Positions 8,526-15,101 of a DNA stretch of 26,967 bases are shown one piece after another. Each line of letters begins with the position of its first letter. The first letter of the stretch is position 1. The notes beneath the pieces were generated by a model. That model worked only from the letters and a program-made list of their open reading frames with translations. It did not search any database and was not told the DNA's origin. The position numbers and the translations under genes were made by a program. This DNA comes from Allomuricauda sp. (lineage in GTDB: Bacteria; Bacteroidota; Bacteroidia; Flavobacteriales; Flavobacteriaceae): positions 1 through 26,967 of the forward strand of contig JANQOD010000303.1 in assembly GCA_028289745.1 (NCBI GenBank). The letters are read 5' to 3'.

Positions 8526-9269
8526 ATGGAAACCATTTTAATAGATATCAACTGTGATGTAGGCGAAGGTGTGGGCAATGAGGCCCGGTTGTTTGACCAT
8601 ATCAGCTCTTGCAATATTGCCTGTGGAGGGCATGCCGGTGATGCGCATAGCATACGCGAAATTGCGCGAATGGCAGAGGGACGCCAAATTAAGGTAGGCG
8701 CACACCCGTCTTATCCTGATAGCGAAAACTTTGGTCGCGTGATCATGGACATTTCCGACGGGCAATTAAAAGAGGCCATCTCGGCACAAATGGACGCTTT
8801 CGTCAATGTATTGATAAAAGAAAATATACGCTTGCACCATATTAAGCCCCATGGGGCACTGTACAATGCCCTTGCGAAAAACAGGCACTTGGCAGGAATT
8901 TTTTTGGATGCCATCGAAAAATATAGGGCAGAGGCCATACTGTACGCGCCTCCGGCTTCCCAAATAGCCGATGAGGCAGACAGAAGAGGTTTTAGAATGA
9001 AATACGAAGCCTTTGCCGATAGAAACTATAATGAAGACCTCAGTTTGGTTTCCCGAAAGCTACCGAATGCCTTGATTGAAGACCCAGAAAAGGTGGCCAG
9101 ACATCTACTGCAAATGGTAAGGGAGCAATCGGTCGAAACGGTTAACGGTAAAAAAATACCCATTAGGGCAGACACGTTTTGTGTGCACGGTGATACCCCC
9201 ACCGCATTAAAAATATTGACGTATCTTTCTGAAGAATTGCCCAGGCACCAAGTATATTTGAAAAAGTGA
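8526..9269 (+). CDS. pxpA: 5-oxoprolinase subunit A (LamB/YcsF family)
   Basis: PxpA works with PxpB and PxpC to cleave 5-oxoproline (pyroglutamate) to glutamate with ATP, removing a spontaneous by-product of glutamine and glutamate chemistry. The protein has 247 residues, the usual family length. Family signatures are 'DINCDVGEG' (residues 7-15), 'SCNIACGGHAGD' (28-39), 'GAHPSYPD..NFGR' (58-71), 'HHIKPHGALYN' and the C-terminal 'CVHGDTPTAL'. There is no signal peptide, so it is cytoplasmic. The ATG follows the transporter stop with no gap, and the gene's own stop overlaps the GTG of pxpB (GTGA, 9266-9269), so the operon is translationally coupled. Confidence 0.93.
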   Translation: METILIDINCDVGEGVGNEARLFDHISSCNIACGGHAGDAHSIREIARMAEGRQIKVGAHPSYPDSENFGRVIMDISDGQLKEAISAQMDAFVNVLIKENIRLHHIKPHGALYNALAKNRHLAGIFLDAIEKYRAEAILYAPPASQIADEADRRGFRMKYEAFADRNYNEDLSLVSRKLPNALIEDPEKVARHLLQMVREQSVETVNGKKIPIRADTFCVHGDTPTALKILTYLSEELPRHQVYLKK

Positions 9270-9997
9270 AAAGTTACCCCATAAAGACCAAACCCTTTGG
9301 AGAATATGCCCTACTCATCGAATGGCCAAAAGAAGTGGACGAACGTATTCTCAAAGACATTTTGGCGTTCGAGAAACGGTTGCGGGCAGAATGGCCTGAT
9401 ATTGAAACCGTTCCTGCGTATAATTCCCTGACAATCATTTTAAATGATGATATTGCATCAACTTATGATTTAAGTATTAAAGTGCATGATCTATACCATT
9501 CGAAAGAAGATGGGGCCTTAAATCTTGAACAATACCTATGGACATTACCTGTCTGTTATGATGCCGAGTTTGGTTTGGATCTGAAGATGGTGGCCGACCA
9601 CTTGAACTTGACCGTCGATGAACTGATAGCGAAGCATACCGGTCAAGAATATACCGTATTTGGCATTGGGTTTCTACCGGGCTTCATGTACTTGGGTGGG
9701 CTTCCAAAGAATTTAGAAGTCGCCAGAAGAAAAGAACCTCGAATGAAAGTGGCCAAGGGTTCGGTCGGCTTGGCAGGCAAGCAGACTGGCATATACCCCC
9801 AAGAGTCCCCAGGAGGGTGGAACATCGTCGGCCGCTGCCCTGTGCCCTTGTTCAATACAGATTTAAAGGATCCTTGTTTTGTGAACGTGGGAGATAAAAT
9901 CCAATTTTTGGCCATTGAACGTGCCGAATTTGACCTTAAAAAGATAGAGGCAGAAGTGGGCATTTATAAACCCAAAAAAGTGGTGTTGCATGCTTAA
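9266..9997 (+). CDS. pxpB: 5-oxoprolinase subunit B (KipI/YbgJ family)
   Basis: The protein has 243 residues, with a GTG start overlapping the pxpA stop by 4 bp. In B. subtilis the homologue KipI was first described as an inhibitor of the sporulation kinase KinA; the conserved role is as a 5-oxoprolinase subunit pairing with PxpC. Signatures are 'FGIGFLPGFMYLGGLP' in the middle and 'GLAGKQTGIYPQESPGGW' followed by 'NIVGRCPVPLF' (cyclophilin-like CT_C_D domain). The N-terminal part ('PFGEYALLIEWPKEVDE') matches the family start. The gene overlaps pxpC by 8 bp (9990-9997). A regulatory kinase-inhibitor role is unlikely here, since Flavobacteriaceae do not sporulate. Confidence 0.92.
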   Translation: MKSYPIKTKPFGEYALLIEWPKEVDERILKDILAFEKRLRAEWPDIETVPAYNSLTIILNDDIASTYDLSIKVHDLYHSKEDGALNLEQYLWTLPVCYDAEFGLDLKMVADHLNLTVDELIAKHTGQEYTVFGIGFLPGFMYLGGLPKNLEVARRKEPRMKVAKGSVGLAGKQTGIYPQESPGGWNIVGRCPVPLFNTDLKDPCFVNVGDKIQFLAIERAEFDLKKIEAEVGIYKPKKVVLHA

Positions 9998-10826
9998 AAT
10001 ATTGAAGTCCGGTTTTTTTACGACCATTCAAGATAAGGGAAGATATGGCTTCAGGCATAAAGGCGTACCTGTATCAGGAACAATGGATGACCTTGCCAGA
10101 CATCGGGTCAATACCCTTTTGGAGAATAGTGCTGACTGCGCGGTTTTGGAGATTACGATGACCGGGCCGACCTTGCTTTTCGAAAACGACACCTTTATAT
10201 GCTTGGGGGGGGCAGACCTATCGGCTACCCTCAATAACCTCCCCATCGACAATTACCATGTGTATAAAGTAAGCGAGGGAGATATACTTTCCTATGGCAG
10301 GTTGGAAAAAGGATTTCGAGGATATTTGGGCGTAAAAGGGGGCATTGTGTCCCAAGAAGTTTTGAAAAGCAGTTCGCAGTATCAACCACTTACCGAAAAA
10401 AGCTGTATTGTCGATGGGGAAGAAATCGAGTATTCGACCACAAAAATGTACGAGCCCAAGCTGACCGATTTAAAAGTGGAAAACTATTTGGAGACCTTTG
10501 AACTGAAGGCTGATTTGGGACCGGAGTTCGAGCTGTTGAACGAACAACATAAGAAACAGCTGTTCGAAACTACATTCACAATTTCTAAGGAAAATAACCG
10601 TATGGCGTATCAACTGGAAGAGAAAATTGACGGCCATTCCATATCCATGCTAACCTCGGCAACCCTACCCGGCACGGTGCAATTGACACCTGCAGGAAAA
10701 CCGATCGTTTTGATGAAGGATGGTCAAACGACCGGCGGATACCCCAGAATTTTACAGCTTTCCAAAACTTCAATTTCGATTTTGGCCCAAAAAAAGGCAG
10801 GTGACTTGATAAAATTTGTAAGTTGA
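9990..10826 (+). CDS. pxpC: 5-oxoprolinase subunit C (KipA, biotin-dependent carboxyltransferase-like family)
   Basis: The protein has 278 residues and starts inside pxpB (8-bp overlap). The family is related by fold to the urea/allophanate carboxyltransferase domain, but in the Pxp complex no biotin is known to be involved. Signatures are 'GFFTTIQDKGRYGFRHKGVP' (8-27), 'SGTMDDLARHRVNTLLEN', 'VLEITMTGPTLLF', 'RGYLGVKGGI' and, near the C-terminus, 'LTPAGKPIVLMKDGQTTGGY'. It is somewhat shorter than many homologues (about 300-310 residues), with reduction mainly in the central region, but both conserved ends are present. It is the last gene of the operon; its stop codon overlaps the next promoter's TTG element. 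Confidence 0.91.
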   Translation: MLKILKSGFFTTIQDKGRYGFRHKGVPVSGTMDDLARHRVNTLLENSADCAVLEITMTGPTLLFENDTFICLGGADLSATLNNLPIDNYHVYKVSEGDILSYGRLEKGFRGYLGVKGGIVSQEVLKSSSQYQPLTEKSCIVDGEEIEYSTTKMYEPKLTDLKVENYLETFELKADLGPEFELLNEQHKKQLFETTFTISKENNRMAYQLEEKIDGHSISMLTSATLPGTVQLTPAGKPIVLMKDGQTTGGYPRILQLSKTSISILAQKKAGDLIKFVS

Positions 10827-10856
10827 AAGTAACCTGCGTATTTATCCTTAAATTTG
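10823..10856 (+). promoter_or_regulatory. Promoter of the beta-helix lipoprotein gene
   Basis: TTG (10823-10825), a 23-bp spacer and TAAATTTG (10849-10856) fully match the Bacteroidota TTG/TAnnTTTG consensus. Transcription would start near 10862, about 14 nt before the GTG start at 10876. The TTG overlaps the pxpC stop, so the lipoprotein can be expressed apart from the pxp operon. Confidence 0.6.
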
Positions 10857-10875
10857 AATTGCTTGAATAATTGCT

Positions 10876-12057
10876 GTGATAAAGAAGTGGTTTCATATCT
10901 TAATGTTTCTTTTGGTGGTGTCACTTTCATGTGACTCAACGGAACAAGCCATGGAATCATCAGTTGTTACTTGCGATGACGGGGTAATGAACGGTGATGA
11001 AACAGGGGTTGACTGCGGTGGCTCCTGCAATATCAATTGCCTCTCTGGCAACACCTTGGAAGGAGTAGTGGTAAGCGTCATAGAACTTACATCAGGTGAA
11101 GAACATACGCTTACCGGACCGCTATTGATCCGGGATGGGGGCGAATTGATCATTCAAGCTGGAACGACGATAAAGGCACAGAAGGGCAATGACGTCTACA
11201 TAGCTATTGCACAAGGGGGTAAATTGTTTGCCTATGGAAGGGAAGATGCGCCAATTGTTATCACTTCGGCTGAAGAGAACCCCCAACCCGGTGATTGGGG
11301 CGGGATAGTGATATGTGGAGACGCACCGATCAACTCAGGATTGGTTTCGCGTTCAGGGTTGTTAGATCTTTTTTACGGAGGGGAAGACGCCGATGACTCT
11401 TCTGGATTTATAAGATACCTAAGGGTTGAATATGCCGGTGCCGAGTATAACGATACCTCTAATTTCTCTGGTATTACATTTTATGGGGTCGGCCGATTTA
11501 CGACATTTAATAATGTGCAATCGTACAATAGCCTCGGTAATGGATTTAACATTGTAGGCGGAACCGTTGCACCGGAAAATCTAGTGGCAATAGGAAGTGC
11601 AGAAAGCGCTTTTAAAGTTGGGGAAGGATGGAATGGAGTAGGGAATCGGTGGTATGCCTCAAATTTTTTAACCGCCGGATTGGAATTGGGCAATAACAAT
11701 GAAGATGTGTCTGCCCTTCCGACATCTTCCGGAATTTTAAGGGAAATCAGTCTCTTGGGGCCTTCTCAACAAGGGGCCATAGTATTGAACGATGGGGGCG
11801 GTCTGTTTCAAATAGAAGAAACGTTCACTACATCATTTGACCTAGGAATTCAGATTGATGGTTTGGAAGCCAGTAACCTAGTGGATGATGGGGCTTTCAA
11901 TATCACAAATATAGAGTTCAGTGATATAGGTCCGAATTTTGTCCCTACCAATTACAATGGTTCCAATACCACGTTTTACACAGAAAATACCACTCTTGGG
12001 GCCGGAAACAAAGATTTGGCACCAGACTGGGCCCAGCAGTGGGCAACCGGTTTTTGA
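10876..12057 (+). CDS. Lipoprotein with Cys-rich 'VDCGGSC' motif and beta-helix-like repeats
   Basis: The protein has 393 residues. The start is GTG, 19 residues before the lipobox 'LVVSLSC' (lipidated C19), so it is exported and lipid-anchored. Residues 33-55 hold 'CDDGVMNGDETGVDCGGSC' followed by a further Cys (C33, C47, C51, C55). This module is common at the N-terminus of Bacteroidota surface lipoproteins and may form disulfides or bind calcium. The rest ('LLIRDGGELIIQAGTTIKA', 'IAIAQGGKLFAYGREDAP', 'GDWGGIVICGDAPINSG') resembles a large family of T/A/G-rich parallel beta-helix proteins. Relatives are often labelled 'multidrug transporter' in databases; nothing here supports that, since there are no membrane helices. 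The function is unknown; adhesion or ligand binding at the surface is plausible. It converges on the next gene, with 5 bp between stops. Confidence 0.85.
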   Translation: MIKKWFHILMFLLVVSLSCDSTEQAMESSVVTCDDGVMNGDETGVDCGGSCNINCLSGNTLEGVVVSVIELTSGEEHTLTGPLLIRDGGELIIQAGTTIKAQKGNDVYIAIAQGGKLFAYGREDAPIVITSAEENPQPGDWGGIVICGDAPINSGLVSRSGLLDLFYGGEDADDSSGFIRYLRVEYAGAEYNDTSNFSGITFYGVGRFTTFNNVQSYNSLGNGFNIVGGTVAPENLVAIGSAESAFKVGEGWNGVGNRWYASNFLTAGLELGNNNEDVSALPTSSGILREISLLGPSQQGAIVLNDGGGLFQIEETFTTSFDLGIQIDGLEASNLVDDGAFNITNIEFSDIGPNFVPTNYNGSNTTFYTENTTLGAGNKDLAPDWAQQWATGF

Positions 12058-12062
12058 AAAAG

Positions 12063-13835
12063 TCAGTTGACCACAAAACTCTTTTTCAGCGAAATGAAAT
12101 CCCCTTTTGAAGATACCCCTTCAAGATGCACTTCGAACTCACCGGAAACATCAGAAGTAAAAAAATCTATATTGCTTTGCTCGGTTTTCGATTTGAAATT
12201 GGGCATCCAATACAGTTGATGCCGATAGTCTGGCATGGTGTTTTGACCTATTTCCCCTTCAGGACCACCATACCTTTGATTATAGTATTTTTTCGGAACC
12301 ATCACTTTAGAGGGGGTGTTTTTTACCGTAATGCCAGTAATGGACAAGAAGGCATTATTGTCGTTTGATTCGAGCAGTAGTGCTCCTTGAAATACTTTGG
12401 AACCGATCACAAAATGATTTCTATAAACGCTTATGGTTTTTATCCCACTTAGATCATAACTTAAAAAATCACTTGTATTGGTCACCATGACCCCATCTAA
12501 CAGCACCAAAGGTGCAATACCGGTATCGGTATCAAAGTCATAACCTTGAACCATTACCTGTCTCTTATTTTCATTCACCCTTTTTACCAATACGTCTTTA
12601 AGTATTTCCACAACCGTCTCTTCCAAAGTTTTGAATCGGGTATAGTCATCCAGGGCATAAATGGTAGGTGCCTTACTTTTGAAAAGTTTTTGCGAATCGA
12701 TCGCCTCAAGCGAGTCTGGTCTAAATTCAAAATAGGCGTTTTGAATTTGGTTGCCGATACTTCTTTCGAGAATGGTAGCCTTCTGTGAAGGGATCAAAGC
12801 AGCTGGCATGGGATCAAATTCGTATTCAAAAGAAAGCGACTCGGTAACGTCAAGTAAAATGGTATAGTTGTCGGCATTTCCGGTCAGCGTCTGAAAAACC
12901 AGTTCCTCTTTCTGATAGGGCATTGAGATATTCGTAAAAAACCTGCCAGAACCATCTGTTCTTGCGATCATGAAATAACTGTTTTCACCAGGGATCGATA
13001 TGGATAGATCAATATTTTCAACTTTGATGTTTTCCTTCTTGGGAACGACCTTGCCCTTGATTAATTCTCCCCTGAGTTCGGGAAGGAATACCTCATCGGT
13101 CAAATTATGGAAAGGTTCGCTGTTATGGCCGTCTTGATCGATCAAGAGACTTTTTACCGGTAATTCCATAAAATTCTTCTTTCTAACGGAAATCGAATAG
13201 TTGCCACCATCGGATAGAAATCCGTCTTCTTCAATGATCAAGTCGACTTTTGAGCGCCTTTCATAAGATGCTGCATTCAATGAAATGGTCACATCATTTG
13301 CGCTGTGTGTACCGTAAACAGCCTTGGTTCCACTATATGGAGCAGGGTTAATACTATCATTGTCTATGGTTGCATCAACCATGCCCGATTGGTCAGCTTT
13401 GTACGGGTTTACAATGAGCAGGTCTGAGGTAAAAATGGAGTTCAATTCCCCATTCTTCATCCAATGGGTATAACCAACGAGTTTATAACGGCCAGACGGT
13501 AAGGTTACGGGAATAAAAAAGTCACCAGATCCCATACCATCTTCCAACCATATTTTGTGTTTAAACACAATGCCCAGGTCTTGATCGATCAATTCGACAT
13601 AGGCAATCTTGCTAAGTCCCGATAGTGATTTTGTCATTCTGTTTATGCAATAGACGGTATAATACAAATACTCACCGCTCAAAAACAGGTTGTTGTTACT
13701 ATGGATATAAATACCCTCTTTGGGAATCTTTTCCAGACCTTCAATGACATTCCGATCTAGAATTTTGGTCTGCCCAAATACATTGAAAGACATGGTCAAA
13801 AGAAGGAAAAGAATAAAGGTATTTGTCGTTTTCAT
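12063..13835 (-). CDS. Exported protein with MG2-like and TonB-plug-like regions, no barrel
   Basis: The protein has 590 residues. A signal peptide lies at 1-21 ('FILFLLLTMSFNVFGQ'). The N-terminal part ('IYIHSNNNLFLSGEYLYYTV', 'GSGDFFIPVTLPSGRYKLVG') resembles the MG2 domain of bacterial alpha-2-macroglobulin-like proteins. A middle part ('MPYQKEELVFQTL') looks like further beta-sandwich. Residues about 385-490 ('YTRFKTLEETVVEILKDV', 'PLVLLDGVMVTNTSDFLSYD', 'GIKTISVYRN') resemble a TonB-receptor plug domain. The C-terminus ('YRHQLYWMPNF', 'DFFTSDVSGEFEVHLEGV') is typical of a Bacteroidota family with this layout. No beta-barrel of the usual 500+ residues follows. It is the last gene of the four-gene operon, 4 bp after the DUF4249 gene. 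It may be a periplasmic or surface accessory of the receptor; the precise function is unknown. Confidence 0.82.
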   Translation of the reverse strand: MKTTNTFILFLLLTMSFNVFGQTKILDRNVIEGLEKIPKEGIYIHSNNNLFLSGEYLYYTVYCINRMTKSLSGLSKIAYVELIDQDLGIVFKHKIWLEDGMGSGDFFIPVTLPSGRYKLVGYTHWMKNGELNSIFTSDLLIVNPYKADQSGMVDATIDNDSINPAPYSGTKAVYGTHSANDVTISLNAASYERRSKVDLIIEEDGFLSDGGNYSISVRKKNFMELPVKSLLIDQDGHNSEPFHNLTDEVFLPELRGELIKGKVVPKKENIKVENIDLSISIPGENSYFMIARTDGSGRFFTNISMPYQKEELVFQTLTGNADNYTILLDVTESLSFEYEFDPMPAALIPSQKATILERSIGNQIQNAYFEFRPDSLEAIDSQKLFKSKAPTIYALDDYTRFKTLEETVVEILKDVLVKRVNENKRQVMVQGYDFDTDTGIAPLVLLDGVMVTNTSDFLSYDLSGIKTISVYRNHFVIGSKVFQGALLLESNDNNAFLSITGITVKNTPSKVMVPKKYYNQRYGGPEGEIGQNTMPDYRHQLYWMPNFKSKTEQSNIDFFTSDVSGEFEVHLEGVSSKGDFISLKKSFVVN

Positions 13836-13839
13836 TGCA

Positions 13840-15093
13840 TTACTCTACCCAAAATTCTGGGACTTTGTTACTTCCCAATGCGGTACAATCACCACAGGGA
13901 GTGCTTACCACTAAAAATGGCCCCCCACCAGGAATGCCACCATTAAAATTAAAATCATAGAAACGAATAGCATCCTCATAAATGAGGTTCAATAACTCCC
14001 TTTGGCCGAAACTACCTTCAGTAGTCGGTGCATAAACGATGCAATCCAAGACATATGGCGGTAATTCCTCTCCAGGAAAAAAATCCTCATAATTAAAGAA
14101 AATTCTTTGCTCATCAACGGTGGTGACCTCGAAAAAACCGGAAACATTTTCATCGGGATCATCCAACGAAAAAATGTTGCCCTGTAAAAAGCCTGGTTGA
14201 TCTTCAGAAAAAACATTTCCAGAGTTCTGCGATAGCCCTTTTAATGTCTCAAAATAAGAGAACGCCTCTGCACTTTGAACATATTGCCGAACCAGAATAC
14301 TATATCTATGGGAAAGGATATAATTGTCACTGGAAATAAAGTTAATGCCGTAACGTTCCAATCTGTCCTCATCAAGACCAACGGTACTATTGATAAGGAT
14401 ATCAGTATTTCTGTTCTCTCCGAAGCATACCTGTTCTTCTTGTTCACGAAGTATGGCCCTAACATCAAAGGTGTTTATACCTTCAATGACCACAACCGCA
14501 TCTAAAGGGCTCCAGTAGGGGGCTATTATCTTAAACGTTTCCACAAACTCATGGCGATAATAATTTGAACTTCCAGAAGCGTCAAAACTGTCCACAAAAA
14601 TTCCGATGCCATCGTCTCCATCGTCTGTCACAATTCGTTCGGCATACAAAGCATCGATTTGGGTCGAAGCCGTTGGCAGACCCATTGCCGTCGAGCCATA
14701 ATTGTTTCCATTTTCGGTAGTGATGGTCAAGGTGTACTGTCTGTCAGGTTGGGCGGCAAAAGCCATTTCAGACAGATAATGTCCAGGTGAAACCTCTTCA
14801 AAGAGAAGCTCTGTTCCTTGATCGTCTACCACGATGACCATCGCGTTTTCTTCATTTTGGGCTTCTTCCTCATCAAACCTAAATGATCGGGTCAAAACTA
14901 CCTCTTGCCTTTTCAGCTCATTGGTCAAGTTTGCGTTCACCACCAGTATGTCTTCAAAATCTGTAATGAAGTCAACCCCTTCAAAGGGTTCTACACAGCT
15001 GTTGAATACCAAGGAAAGACACATTGCTATTCCCATAGAGATGCCTTTTGGCAAATCTTTTTTTATTCGTCGAATGGGTGCCATCACAATCAT
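13840..15093 (-). CDS. DUF4249 family lipoprotein
   Basis: The protein has about 417 residues from the ATG at 15093. In-frame alternatives are a TTG at 15105, which would overlap the receptor stop (TTGA), and an ATG at 15084. The lipobox is 'SLVFNSC', followed by 'VEPFEGVDF', the usual DUF4249 opening. 'LVVNANLTNELKRQEVVLTR' and 'VSPGHYLSEMAFAAQPDRQY' match that family. DUF4249 lipoproteins are regularly encoded directly after STN-type TonB-dependent receptors in Bacteroidota, so this is probably the outer-membrane lipoprotein partner of the receptor, somewhat like SusD beside SusC. The ligand is unknown. The C-terminus contains 'CGDCTALGSNKVPEFW', a Cys pair often seen at the end of these proteins. 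Confidence 0.88.
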   Translation of the reverse strand: MIVMAPIRRIKKDLPKGISMGIAMCLSLVFNSCVEPFEGVDFITDFEDILVVNANLTNELKRQEVVLTRSFRFDEEEAQNEENAMVIVVDDQGTELLFEEVSPGHYLSEMAFAAQPDRQYTLTITTENGNNYGSTAMGLPTASTQIDALYAERIVTDDGDDGIGIFVDSFDASGSSNYYRHEFVETFKIIAPYWSPLDAVVVIEGINTFDVRAILREQEEQVCFGENRNTDILINSTVGLDEDRLERYGINFISSDNYILSHRYSILVRQYVQSAEAFSYFETLKGLSQNSGNVFSEDQPGFLQGNIFSLDDPDENVSGFFEVTTVDEQRIFFNYEDFFPGEELPPYVLDCIVYAPTTEGSFGQRELLNLIYEDAIRFYDFNFNGGIPGGGPFLVVSTPCGDCTALGSNKVPEFWVE

Positions 15094-15101
15094 AGTCAAA
15101 A

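Noticed and set aside
12056..12087. Inverted repeat GAAAAAG/CTTTTTC between the convergent lipoprotein and plug-like genes as a shared terminator
   Set aside because: The arms are only A/T-rich heptamers 18 nt apart, and they overlap coding sequence on both sides; too weak to call.
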